The notes below the pieces were generated by a model. The model made no database searches and had not been told where the DNA came from. It saw nothing but the letters and a program-made list of their open reading frames with translations. Position numbers and translations under genes: made by a program. Shown one piece after another: positions 8,784-17,220 of a stretch of DNA of 49,552 nucleotides; the stretch's first letter is position 1, and the number at the start of each line of letters is the position of its first letter. Source of the DNA: Methanosarcinales archaeon Methan_01. GTDB taxonomy: Archaea > Halobacteriota > Methanosarcinia > Methanotrichales > Methanotrichaceae. The stretch spans positions 1-49,552 of the forward strand of contig LUYE01000008.1 in assembly GCA_001602645.1 (NCBI GenBank). Direction: 5' to 3'.

Positions 8784-8792
8784 TTATATATG
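8784..8792 (+). promoter_or_regulatory. TATA box of the binding-protein gene at 8839
   Basis: TTATATATG preceded by an A-rich BRE-like CAAAATC. Transcription would start around 8812-8818, leaving a short leader before the ATG at 8839. Confidence 0.5.
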
Positions 8793-8838
8793 CGATTAAT
8801 CATCACTAAATTAGCAATAAACTAAATGGATTGATAAG

Positions 8839-10062
8839 ATGTGTGAATGGCAAAGATCAGATAAGCGAATGTTACCCAGACTAGGAAGCTGGGGTGCAAA
8901 TATGCAAAGGGCTTGGGCTGGCATTAGATCTCGATCATCTCTTGCTACGGTGGCATGTCTCCTGTTGCTATCCTTTGCATTAATGCCTGCGGATGCGGAA
9001 TATTGTGAGATAGTAGATATGATGGACAGAACCGTAAACGTCGACAGACCTATTGACAAAGTAGTTACCGCGGGTTATGGATTCATCCCTTGTGCCATGG
9101 CAGCACTTGGGGTGGGGGATAGGATTGTCGGTACGGGTGGGGCCATTTCGGCATTAACAAATGAAACGATAGCTACATACCTCGTTCCACAGATCAAGGA
9201 ACTCCCGGATCTAGGTAGGGGTTACAATCTCAACCTCGAATCTGCAGCTGCACTAGATCCTGATGTCATAATATTGGAGAGAGATGGAGCAGGACAGGGA
9301 ACTGGCTTGACAGAATACGACAAACTCATCGAGAAGCTAGAGCTTTTTGAAGATAGTTTTCCAACAGTTGTTTTAAATAATCCCGCCTGCTACGCACCGC
9401 CAGATGTGAGTTCCATCTACCAAGAGATCGGTATTTTGGGGGAACTATTCGATAAGCAGGATAGGGCAACGGAGATTGTGGATTATCTTGAGGCAGAAGT
9501 GCAACTCATAAGAGACAGGACGGCAGATATAGACGACGAAGAGAAACCTAGGGTGTTGTATATGGGTCTTATGGGCGGAGTTGATTCTGGAAAAGGAGCC
9601 GTGGCGCTCGCCCTTCCAGATTACGATTGTGGAACATTATATCCTGACATCACCAAAATAAAAAATGCCTATACAGACGAATCTAGAGGCTACCTTTCTA
9701 CAGAGCAGATATTGGCAATAGATCCAGACTTGATAATTCTAGTTCGAAGTCCCGGTGGATACGAAGTACGACAGCTGTATGAAGAAGAATATTATACTGG
9801 TCTTAGCGAACTGAGGGCTATAAAAGAAAGACGAGTATATTCTACAGGCCAATTTCAGCTACACAGAAATTTAGCAGGTTTGGATTATCCCATCGAGATG
9901 CTGATCGAGGCCAAAGCTGCATATCCTGCCCGATTCGAGGATGTCAAGGTTTGCGAATCGCTGACGGAGCACTATAGAGCGCTTTACGGCCTGAACGATG
10001 AAGAAATCGATGAACTCAAGTCCATCATGGGGCTGAGCTGGATGGACGATGCAGGATTTTGA
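8839..10062 (+). CDS. iron/cobalamin-type ABC substrate-binding protein (paralog 2)
   Basis: A 407-residue member of the same FepB/BtuF-like family: EIVDMMDRTVNVDRPIDKV after the signal peptide, then DPDVIILE and DPDLIILV strands. The signal peptide core (LATVACLLLLSFALMPADA) lies 30 residues in. An internal ATG at 8902 would give a normal signal peptide, while the TATA box position favours 8839; the start is unresolved. It is the most divergent of the five paralogs, lacks the conserved PWTPCN stretch and is visibly richer in A/T codons than its neighbours, suggesting a separate origin. A hairpin terminator overlaps its stop codon. Confidence 0.86.
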   Translation: MCEWQRSDKRMLPRLGSWGANMQRAWAGIRSRSSLATVACLLLLSFALMPADAEYCEIVDMMDRTVNVDRPIDKVVTAGYGFIPCAMAALGVGDRIVGTGGAISALTNETIATYLVPQIKELPDLGRGYNLNLESAAALDPDVIILERDGAGQGTGLTEYDKLIEKLELFEDSFPTVVLNNPACYAPPDVSSIYQEIGILGELFDKQDRATEIVDYLEAEVQLIRDRTADIDDEEKPRVLYMGLMGGVDSGKGAVALALPDYDCGTLYPDITKIKNAYTDESRGYLSTEQILAIDPDLIILVRSPGGYEVRQLYEEEYYTGLSELRAIKERRVYSTGQFQLHRNLAGLDYPIEMLIEAKAAYPARFEDVKVCESLTEHYRALYGLNDEEIDELKSIMGLSWMDDAGF

Positions 10063-10092
10063 ACGAAATCCTGCAGAAAATTTTTATATTTT
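10051..10092 (+). terminator. strong hairpin terminator overlapping the stop codon
   Basis: GCAGGATTT (10051-10059) and AAATCCTGC (10066-10074) form a perfect 9-base-pair stem with a 6-base loop that contains the TGA stop. A T-rich tract (ATTTTTATATTTT) follows up to 10092. This should separate the binding-protein gene from the permease-ATPase genes downstream. Confidence 0.6.
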
Positions 10093-10157
10093 AGAGGAGT
10101 TTGCATGTGTATCGAGCAGCTAACCGGGATTGAAGGTGTCTTGAAGGTGGATATCTC

Positions 10158-11240
10158 ATGGCCGAAGAGCTGAAACGCCTCAGCATCCTGGAGCGGCTGG
10201 GCTATGAGCGAATTGAGGGCTTTTCTGAAGAGCGAAAGGTGGGCATTCTGATATCGCTACTCGCGTTGATGATCGTCGCTGCTGCCATAGCCATATCCCT
10301 CGGGGTTTATGAGATATCGGTCATCGACGTCTACAATATCACGCTGGCACATCTGTCGCCTCTCGGAGATACATCCGCCGTCAATAGGCTCTATGATACC
10401 ATCGTCTGGGAGCTGAGGGTCCCGAGGATCCTACTGGCGATCACCGTCGGGGTAGCCCTCGCCACCTCCGGCGCCGTCTTCCAGGGCTGCTTCAGAAATC
10501 CTCTGGTAGAGCCTTACATCCTCGGGGTATCATCCGGGGCGGCCTTTGGCGCGTCCCTTGGCATCGTATATCCTCAGTTCTTCCTTTCGATCCAGGTCTC
10601 AGCCTTCGTATTCGGATCGGTGGCGGTGGCCCTCGCCTACATTTTGGCGCGGACCAGGGACGAAACGCCCATCGTCACCCTGATATTGGCTGGGGTGATC
10701 ATCGGCTCGGTCTTCTCGGCCCTCGTATCCATAATGAAGTACATATCCAATGACAGCGCCCTTCGAGAGATCGTCTTCTGGCTGATGGGAGGATTTTACT
10801 ACGCCTCATGGAAGGACGTGGCTCTCGTATCGCCGGTAGTCATCGCCTCGTTTCTGGTCCTCTGGTTTTTTGGCTGGAAGCTTAACATCCTCTCGATGGG
10901 GGACGAAGAGGCGAGGACCCTCGGGGTCAGCCCCGAGAAGTACAAGTTTCTCTTGATCTCGATCGCGACCTTAATCACGTCCCTTGCGGTCTCCACGGTG
11001 GGGATCATCGCCTGGGTGGGGCTGATGATGCCCCATGCCGCCCGGCTTCTTCTGGGTCCGGATCACCGGTTCGTCGTTCCGGCGGCGGCGATGCTAGGCG
11101 GGACGTACCTCATAGTCTGTGATACCCTCGCCAGGACCCTGACCTCGGCGGAAATCCCCGTGGGGATCATCACCTCGATCTTGGGGGCTCCATACCTCTT
11201 CTACCTCCTGAGGACGAGAGGGCGCGCCATATTCGGGTGA
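10158..11240 (+). CDS. iron/cobalamin ABC transporter permease (FecCD/BtuC family)
   Basis: A 360-residue FecCD/BtuC-type permease with about ten membrane segments. LRVPRILLAITVGVALATSG, GCFRNPLVEPYILGVSSGA and GIIAWVGLMMPHAARLLLG are the hallmark blocks of the family; the last contains the cytoplasmic gate next to the ATPase contact. The ATG follows GGTGGATATCTC. It is the only permease of this type in the window and presumably serves all five paralogous binding proteins as a homodimer. The ATPase gene follows immediately. Confidence 0.95.
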   Translation: MAEELKRLSILERLGYERIEGFSEERKVGILISLLALMIVAAAIAISLGVYEISVIDVYNITLAHLSPLGDTSAVNRLYDTIVWELRVPRILLAITVGVALATSGAVFQGCFRNPLVEPYILGVSSGAAFGASLGIVYPQFFLSIQVSAFVFGSVAVALAYILARTRDETPIVTLILAGVIIGSVFSALVSIMKYISNDSALREIVFWLMGGFYYASWKDVALVSPVVIASFLVLWFFGWKLNILSMGDEEARTLGVSPEKYKFLLISIATLITSLAVSTVGIIAWVGLMMPHAARLLLGPDHRFVVPAAAMLGGTYLIVCDTLARTLTSAEIPVGIITSILGAPYLFYLLRTRGRAIFG

Positions 11241-11245
11241 TTTTC

Positions 11246-12079
11246 ATGCTTCGAGTGAGAGACCTGCATTTCAGCTACGGAAAAAAGCCCGTCTTCGAGG
11301 GCGTATCCTTCGAAGTCGAGGAGGGGGAGCTCTGCGGCCTCTTCGGCCCGAACGGCTGCGGTAAGACGACCCTCTTCAAGTGCTGCCTTAAATTTCTGAA
11401 GTTTCACCGGGGCTCGGTGGTCATGAACGGCATCGACATCACCGACCACCGGATCGAGAAGATGGCGAAGCTTGTGGCCTACGTCCCCCAGGAGCACAAG
11501 CCCCCCTTTCCCTACCTCGTCAAGGAGGTGGTCCTGATGGGAAGAACGCCCCATCTTCGGGGCGTCTTCGGGATCGGCAGAAAGGACAAGGAGCGGGCCC
11601 TGAACGCCCTCGAAGTGCTCGATATCGGCCATCTCGCAGACCAGCCCTACAACCAGCTCTCCGGAGGTCAGCGCCAGATGGTCCTGATGGCGAGGGCGAT
11701 CGCCCAGGATACTAAGATCATGTTTTTGGATGAGCCGACCTCGGCCCTCGACTTCAGCAACCAGATCCGGATCTGGGAGATAATGCGCCGGGTTGCCGAG
11801 GAGGGGGTCACCATCCTCGCCTGCAGCCACGATCCAAACCACGTATCCTGGTTCTGCAACAAAGTGGTGGTGATGAACAGAAACGGGATCGTCGCTGAAG
11901 GCGCGCCTCATCACGTGATCACAGAGCAGGTCCTCGACGAGATATACCAGGGGGTCTGCACCGTCAGGAGCCTGGGCGGCACAAGGATGGTGATGCCGAA
12001 GGTGGTGGCGGATAAGGAATCGGACGAGATATCCATCGAGAGCCGAGTGGGGATGCGACGCGCTGCCGCCGTGAGGTGA
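11246..12079 (+). CDS. iron/cobalamin ABC transporter ATPase (FecE/BtuD type)
   Basis: A complete nucleotide-binding subunit of about 277 residues: Walker A GPNGCGKTT, signature LSGGQRQMVLMARAI, Walker B IMFLDEPTSALD and the switch histidine in CSHDPNH. Start at ATG 11246, because GGTGA (11236-11240) lies at the right distance; a GTG at 11237 overlapping the permease stop would use up that site. It partners the FecCD permease. The methyltransferase gene begins 7 bases after its stop, so they are in one transcript. Confidence 0.94.
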   Translation: MLRVRDLHFSYGKKPVFEGVSFEVEEGELCGLFGPNGCGKTTLFKCCLKFLKFHRGSVVMNGIDITDHRIEKMAKLVAYVPQEHKPPFPYLVKEVVLMGRTPHLRGVFGIGRKDKERALNALEVLDIGHLADQPYNQLSGGQRQMVLMARAIAQDTKIMFLDEPTSALDFSNQIRIWEIMRRVAEEGVTILACSHDPNHVSWFCNKVVVMNRNGIVAEGAPHHVITEQVLDEIYQGVCTVRSLGGTRMVMPKVVADKESDEISIESRVGMRRAAAVR

Positions 12080-12086
12080 ATGAGGT

Positions 12087-12944
12087 ATGATGTCGACTGA
12101 TCAGATCGACTGGGCGGAGGTCTGGGCGGACCGGATGAAACGACACTATGAGATGAACGGCGGCACGGACTGCGCAGATTGTTGGGATGACGAGGAGGAG
12201 GCTCGAAATTACTGGAGGATGGTACAACATGACTGCGGGGGATATGTAGATCACCTGCTCGACAGAATCAGGGTTGAGCCCACCTTTCGAGTGCTGGACA
12301 TCGGGGCAGGGCCCGGAACCTTGGCGATCCCCTTCTCCAAGATGGCCGCCCACGTCACAGCCGTGGAGCCCAGCGTCTCCATGGCCACGGTTCTCCGGGA
12401 GAACCTCGATGAGCGCGGGATCGAGAACGTGGACTGCATCCAAAAGAGATGGGAGGAAGTGGATGTTGAGAGAGATCTAAAACCTCCTTACGATCTGGTC
12501 GTGGCATCCTTCTCCCTGGGGATGACCGACATCAAGGCGGCCGTCCAGAAGATGATGACGGTTTCGTCCGGGCGCGTGTACCTGGCCTGGTTTGCGGGTG
12601 ATACCTCCTGGGACGTTCAAGCCCGGGAAGTATCCGCCCTTCTCTTCGGCGATGTTGCGTATCATCCGATGCCGAAATCGGACGTGCTATTCAACTTCCT
12701 CTACCAGATGGGCGTCTACCCCAACGTTTGGGTATTTCCTCTCAGGATGGACCATCGTTTTCCCTCCTTCGACGACGCTTTGAACTATTTTGGCGGCCAG
12801 TACCGGGTCTCAACCGACGATCAGAGGGCGAAGCTGAGCGGCTACCTGTCTCAGGTCGTCGAAAAGGATGGAGAATCCTGGGCGATGACGTACGATTTCT
12901 TAAACATGATGATTTGGTGGGATAACAACCACCAGGAAACGTAA
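12087..12944 (+). CDS. class I SAM-dependent methyltransferase
   Basis: A 285-residue Rossmann methyltransferase. The SAM motif VLDIGAGPGTLAIPF (from about residue 69) and the acidic VTAVEPS strand end are clear. Before it is a WAEVWADRMKRHYEMNGG region resembling small-molecule methyltransferases annotated near metal transporters in methanogens. It lies 7 bases after the ATPase and 13 bases before the tandem binding proteins, so it belongs to the uptake operon. It is a different subfamily from the O-methyltransferase at 3329. Function may be modification of an imported chelate or corrinoid; this is inference and the substrate is unknown. Confidence 0.82.
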   Translation: MMSTDQIDWAEVWADRMKRHYEMNGGTDCADCWDDEEEARNYWRMVQHDCGGYVDHLLDRIRVEPTFRVLDIGAGPGTLAIPFSKMAAHVTAVEPSVSMATVLRENLDERGIENVDCIQKRWEEVDVERDLKPPYDLVVASFSLGMTDIKAAVQKMMTVSSGRVYLAWFAGDTSWDVQAREVSALLFGDVAYHPMPKSDVLFNFLYQMGVYPNVWVFPLRMDHRFPSFDDALNYFGGQYRVSTDDQRAKLSGYLSQVVEKDGESWAMTYDFLNMMIWWDNNHQET

Positions 12945-12957
12945 GGAGGATAAGAAC

Positions 12958-14154
12958 GTGAATTTTGTGAGATGTTGTATGCTTGCGGTCGCATGCCTCT
13001 GCCTCATTTTTGGGGCGGGATCGGCTGATGAGTACAGAACCGTAACAGATATGCAAGGTAGAGATGTCCAAATACCGACCGATATCGAAAGAGTCGTTAC
13101 TATTGATGACGGCCTTATTGAAGGCGTAATGACGATTTTAGGGGAATCCGACAAGATTGTTGGTCTTGGCTCTTCATGCATCCAAAAATCATACGAATAT
13201 ACCTTTCCCAGTGTTTCATCGGATAATTATACCTATTCCGATGGCATGAATCCCGTGGGATACCTCAATCCTGGCTTTGCTGATTTGCCCCTGGTTCAAG
13301 AGTCTTCAACTGGAATCAACTATGAAACCTTGGTATCCCTTGAACCGGATGTTGTAATCATCAGGAGTGGGTCGTGTGCTGCGTCATGGGGGTTATCAGA
13401 GGAGAAACTGAGCAAGAACATCGATACCATTGAAACGTTGGGCATTCCAACGGTAATCGTCAATGCACCCCCTTGCTACGATGATCCGGATCTCAGCACG
13501 ATCTCAGAGGAGATCATGGTCATTGGGCAGGTATTTGGCAAGGAAGACGAGGCAGAAGAGCTGGTGACGTACATTGAAAGCTGCGTTACGATGATAATGG
13601 AACGGACAGCAGATATTCCGGATGATGAGAAGCCAACTGTGTTGGCATTGGGGTTATCTCCTTCGTCAAGAGGTGCCGGCGGAGCTGGCAACGTCCGGGG
13701 AGCCATCGTTGCTTATTACATCGAGGAAATTGCCAATGCAGCTAACGCGTATACTGTTACTAGGTACACTTCTGACACAGGTGTTATAAGCGCAGAGCAC
13801 GTTCTTGCATTAGACCCGGATATCATCATTCTGCCAACCTCATCAGGTTATCATCCACCAAGCGAATTATACAGTGCTCCCTACTATGAAAACCTCTGGG
13901 AACTCAATGCGGTGAAGAATAGGAAGGTCTATGCGCTTCCATGGACTCCCTGCAATTGCGATGCATCACGCTTGGAGTACCCCATAGATCTCATGATCAT
14001 CGCCAAGGCCGCCTATCCTGAGCAGTTTTCTGACATCAAGGTCCACGAATGGGTGCTGGAGTTCTACCAGAACGTCTATGGAGTGGATGAGGAGACGGCC
14101 ATCGGCCTGCGCTCGGCGCAGTGGCTTGACTGGATGGTGGAAGAAGATTTCTAG
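12958..14154 (+). CDS. iron/cobalamin-type ABC substrate-binding protein (paralog 3)
   Basis: A 398-residue binding protein with a GTG start, supported by AAGGAGGATAAGAAC immediately upstream. Signal peptide residues 1-21, then YRTVTDMQGRDVQIPTDIERV. Conserved features shared with paralogs 4 and 5 include GMNPV-Y-NP, a PW-PCNC segment with two cysteines near residue 335, and the C-terminal VHEWVLEFYQNVYGVDEET. Codon use is more A/T-rich in its first two thirds than at its C-terminus, which is nearly identical to that of paralog 4 and looks homogenised by recombination. First of three tandem copies. Confidence 0.88.
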   Translation: MNFVRCCMLAVACLCLIFGAGSADEYRTVTDMQGRDVQIPTDIERVVTIDDGLIEGVMTILGESDKIVGLGSSCIQKSYEYTFPSVSSDNYTYSDGMNPVGYLNPGFADLPLVQESSTGINYETLVSLEPDVVIIRSGSCAASWGLSEEKLSKNIDTIETLGIPTVIVNAPPCYDDPDLSTISEEIMVIGQVFGKEDEAEELVTYIESCVTMIMERTADIPDDEKPTVLALGLSPSSRGAGGAGNVRGAIVAYYIEEIANAANAYTVTRYTSDTGVISAEHVLALDPDIIILPTSSGYHPPSELYSAPYYENLWELNAVKNRKVYALPWTPCNCDASRLEYPIDLMIIAKAAYPEQFSDIKVHEWVLEFYQNVYGVDEETAIGLRSAQWLDWMVEEDF

Positions 14155-14300
14155 ATAGGGGGACAAGACGATGGATTATTCGATATTGCGACGGTGGGTT
14201 TTCGCCGTTGCAGGTCTTTGTTTAGTCCTAAGTTTGGGATGTGCCGAGGATTACAGAACTGTCGTGGACAGCAGAGGGGTCGCCGTACAGGTACCGGTGG
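14041..14300 (+). repeat. direct repeat, copy 1 (spans the 3/4 gene junction)
   Basis: This stretch includes the end of paralog 3, a 16-base spacer and the first ~43 codons of paralog 4. It matches 15251-15510 at high identity with a constant offset of 1210 bases. A repeat that bridges gene boundaries is the expected footprint of tandem duplication by unequal crossing-over or later gene conversion. Confidence 0.75.
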
Positions 14301-15364
14301 AGATCGAGCGCGTGGTCACCATCAGCGACGGTTTTGTGGAAGAGGTGATGACCTACCTGGGGGTGGCAGGCAAGCTGGTCGGAGTGGGGTCTAGGACCTT
14401 TGAGGAGATCGACAGCTATACCTACGAAACTGTGAGCGGTGGGACGTTCTCTCATCAGGACGGCATGAACACCGTATCCTATATCAACCCCTGGATAATG
14501 GAGCTGCCAATCGTCGCCGAGTACGGAGCAGGGGCGAACTTCGAGGCGATCTCCAGCCTCGATCCCGACCTGATCATAATCAGGCTGGGGTCGTGCACTT
14601 TTTGGACTAACGATGAAAACGTTCAAAAGTCGATCGAGATAGTCGAATCTTTGGGGATACCGGTAGTGGTTCTCTTGGGCACGGACTTCTACGACCATCC
14701 TGATATATCGACGATGTGGGACGAGATTGAGGTGATAGGAAGGGTATTTGACAAGGAAGAAGAAGCAGAAGACCTTGTAGAATATCTTCAAGAGACGGTG
14801 GCGCTGGTATCCAAGCGGACAAGAGATGTGCCGGAAGAGGAGAAGCCCACGGTGCTGTACTTCGGTTTGTCCCCGTTGGCAAGGGAGGAAGGTGGCGCAG
14901 GTAATACCGTTTCGCGGAAGTCGTTTGAATCTTGGGCGATTGAGGAGCTGGTACATGCGCAAAACGCCTTCCGGGATGATTCCGGATACTGGCATAAGAT
15001 AAGCACAGAACATGTCTTGGCCATGAACCCCGACGTGATAGTGCTTCCAACGGATTGGGGCTATCATCCCGTAAGGGAAATATTAGAGGCACCTTACTAT
15101 CAGAACCTCCAGGATCTGGATGCCATCAAGAACGGGCGAGTGGTTTCGCTCCCCTGGACGCCTTACGACTGCGCAAAGCGTCTGGGGTATCCCATCGAGG
15201 TTGTGATTATAGCAAAGGCGGCGTACCCTGAGAGGTTTGAAGACATCAAAGTACACGAATGGGTGCTGGAGTTCTATCAGAACGTCTATGGCGTGGACGA
15301 AGAGACTGCCATCGGCCTGCGGTCGGCACAGTGGCTGGACTGGACGGTGGAAGAAGACTTCTAG
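14171..15364 (+). CDS. iron/cobalamin-type ABC substrate-binding protein (paralog 4)
   Basis: A 397-residue copy. It starts MDYSILRRWVFAVAGLC, with a signal peptide ending near LGCAED; the cysteine there is only a weak lipobox because the -3 residue is Ser. Mature part opens YRTVVDSRGVAVQVPVEIERV. Its N-terminus is almost identical to paralog 5 and its C-terminal ~33 residues to paralog 3, while the central ligand-binding lobes have diverged. The spacer to its upstream neighbour is 16 bases, the same as the spacer to paralog 5. Substrate divergence among copies is likely but unproven. Confidence 0.88.
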   Translation: MDYSILRRWVFAVAGLCLVLSLGCAEDYRTVVDSRGVAVQVPVEIERVVTISDGFVEEVMTYLGVAGKLVGVGSRTFEEIDSYTYETVSGGTFSHQDGMNTVSYINPWIMELPIVAEYGAGANFEAISSLDPDLIIIRLGSCTFWTNDENVQKSIEIVESLGIPVVVLLGTDFYDHPDISTMWDEIEVIGRVFDKEEEAEDLVEYLQETVALVSKRTRDVPEEEKPTVLYFGLSPLAREEGGAGNTVSRKSFESWAIEELVHAQNAFRDDSGYWHKISTEHVLAMNPDVIVLPTDWGYHPVREILEAPYYQNLQDLDAIKNGRVVSLPWTPYDCAKRLGYPIEVVIIAKAAYPERFEDIKVHEWVLEFYQNVYGVDEETAIGLRSAQWLDWTVEEDF

Positions 15365-15510
15365 ATATGGAGATGAGACGATGGATTACTCGATATTGAG
15401 ACGGTGGACCTTCGCCGTCGCATGTCTTTATTTAGTCTTAAATTTGGGATGTGCCGACGAGCACAGAACTGTCGTGGACAGCAGAGGGGTCGCCGTCCAA
15501 GTGCCCACGG
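15251..15510 (+). repeat. direct repeat, copy 2 (spans the 4/5 gene junction)
   Basis: Second copy of the 14041-14300 repeat. It covers the end of paralog 4, its stop, the identical-length 16-base spacer and the start of paralog 5. Differences are mostly at third codon positions. Confidence 0.75.
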
Positions 15511-16577
15511 ATATCGAGCGCGTGGTGACGATGAGTGACGGCATGATCGAAGGGGTCATGACATCGCTGGGCGTCCAGGATAAGATCGTGGGGTTGGGGT
15601 CCAGCTCCCTTCAGAGGACCTGGAGCTACTCCTACGAATCGGTGAGCGGTGAGAACTACTCTTACGATGAGGGGATGAACCCGGTGACCTACATCAACCC
15701 CTCGTTCATGGACCTGCCTCTCGCCGCTGAGGACGCCGTGAACTACGAGGCCTTGGCAAGCCTGGACCCCGACGTGGTGATCCTCCGGGCTGGCTCCTGC
15801 AACTTCTGGGTCACCGACGTGAATGATGAAAACCTTCAGAAGACCATCAGCACCATCGAATCTTTGGATATACCTTTGGTGGTTCTCTACGGCCCCGACT
15901 GTTATCCGGAGCCTGACATGTCCACCATCTCTGACGAGATCGTCATCATCGGCCAGCTCTTCGACCGGGAAGAGGATGCGAGAGTCCTCGCCGATTACAT
16001 CGAAAGCCAGGTGGCCCTCGTGAAGGAGAGGACCGTGGACGTCCCCGATTCTGAGAGGCCTGACGTTCTGATGCTGGGGCTCTCTCCATCCGCCAGAAGC
16101 GAAGGCGGGGCGGGCGTGGTCTTCGGCACCGACACCATCGAGTCCTTCTTCATCGAGGATCTGGCAGGTGCAAAAAACGCGTTCCAGGACACGGGCTACT
16201 TCAAGACCGTGAGCGCCGAGCATCTGCTGGCCCTGAACCCCGACGTCATCGTCCTCTGCACCGCGGCAGGTTATCACCCGCCAAGAGAGCTCTACGAGGC
16301 GTCCTACTACCAGAACCTCCAGGAGATGGACGCCATCAAGAACCACAGGGTAACAGCTCTGCCGTGGACCCCCTGGAACTGCGCAAAGCGTCTTGAGTAT
16401 CCGATCGACGTCATGATGATCGCAAAGGCCGCGTACCCAGAGACGTTCGAGGACATCGACCTGGGTGAGTGGCTCCTGGACTTCTACATGAACGTTTACA
16501 ACGTTGACCGGGATACGGCGATCGGCATTCGTTCCGCCCAGTGGATGGACTGGACCGCGGAGGAGAGCCCCGTTTGA
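15381..16577 (+). CDS. iron/cobalamin-type ABC substrate-binding protein (paralog 5)
   Basis: A 398-residue copy starting at ATG 15381 (MDYSILRRWTFAVACL). The frame is open further upstream, but that part is an out-of-frame overlap with paralog 4. GAGATGAGACG precedes the ATG. It keeps the family segments GMNPVTYINP, DPDVVILR, FGTDTIES-FIEDLAGAKNAF (shared with paralog 1) and PWTPWNC. Its codons are the most GC-rich of the five, matching the host genome. It closes the tandem array; a hairpin follows one base after the stop. Confidence 0.9.
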   Translation: MDYSILRRWTFAVACLYLVLNLGCADEHRTVVDSRGVAVQVPTDIERVVTMSDGMIEGVMTSLGVQDKIVGLGSSSLQRTWSYSYESVSGENYSYDEGMNPVTYINPSFMDLPLAAEDAVNYEALASLDPDVVILRAGSCNFWVTDVNDENLQKTISTIESLDIPLVVLYGPDCYPEPDMSTISDEIVIIGQLFDREEDARVLADYIESQVALVKERTVDVPDSERPDVLMLGLSPSARSEGGAGVVFGTDTIESFFIEDLAGAKNAFQDTGYFKTVSAEHLLALNPDVIVLCTAAGYHPPRELYEASYYQNLQEMDAIKNHRVTALPWTPWNCAKRLEYPIDVMMIAKAAYPETFEDIDLGEWLLDFYMNVYNVDRDTAIGIRSAQWMDWTAEESPV

Positions 16578-16599
16578 TAGGGAGCTGGGGCTCTCCCTA
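16578..16599 (+). terminator. hairpin terminator after the binding-protein array
   Basis: TAGGGAG (16578-16584) pairs with CTCCCTA (16593-16599), followed by CCATTTTATAA. It sits directly after the TGA of paralog 5. Confidence 0.5.
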
Positions 16600-16616
16600 C
16601 CATTTTATAACGCTTC

Positions 16617-17220
16617 ATGCTCAATTCCAAACGCCCAGGCGACCTCGCCGGGGCGGCGCAGATCGCGGGGGCCGGCCGCCGGAGCCCTCCTGGGGATCAT
16701 CACCGCCGAGGCGTTCCGCCCCCGGCTACAGCACCCGAGATAACACCATAAGCGACCTCGGCGCCTCCATGCCCCCCGAGAGCATAATCGTCGAACCCTC
16801 GGCGACGATCTTCAACGTCACGATGATCTTAACAGGGCTTCTGGTGATAGCGGGGGCCCTCCTCCTCTTCGGCGCCGCCTGGGGCCGAGGGGTCGCCAGC
16901 CTCGTAGGCCTCTTCGGGGTCGGGGTTCTGGGGGTGGGGCTCTTCCCCGGCGACGATCCGGTCGATCATCCCATATCTGCGATGCTGGCCTTCGTCGCCG
17001 GGGGGCTCTCGGCGGTGGCGGCGGTTGGGGCGAAGGTGTCCCCCCTTCCGATGCATATCGACGGCCCTGGGGGTGGTCGCCCTCCTGGATCTGGCCCTCT
17101 ACTTCGCCCTGGGGCCTGGGAGCCTCTTTGCGGTCCTGGGGATCGGCGGTCTGGAGAGGTAGGTGGCGTACCCGATCGTCCTTTGGACCATAGGGTTCGG
17201 GGGGCATCTGATGGCCTCGG
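16617..17220 (+). pseudogene. frameshifted DUF998-family membrane protein
   Basis: A DUF998-like protein can be traced through successive frames. It begins at ATG 16617 (MLNSKRPGDLAGAAQIAGA), shifts to AAGALLGIITAEAF (about 16677-16720), then to GYSTRDNTISDLGA and several hydrophobic segments ending GAKVS (to about 17042). It then shifts to the frame of STALGVVALLDLALYF. In that frame a TAG at 17160-17162 interrupts GLER-(stop)-VAYPIVLWTIGFGG, where a tryptophan codon is expected. The DNTISDLGA motif followed by hydrophobic helices is characteristic of the family. Three shifts plus a nonsense codon make this a decayed gene rather than one sequencing slip. Confidence 0.7.

Noticed and set aside
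14171-14240. Lipoprotein signal in paralogs 4 and 5 (LGC before the mature part)
   Set aside because: The -3 position is Ser or Asn instead of Leu/Val/Ile, so the lipobox is weak; other paralogs have no cysteine there.
12958-16577. The tandem binding proteins as an assembly artefact
   Set aside because: The central parts of the three copies differ clearly, so they are real separate genes, although the end repeats could still hide further collapsed copies.
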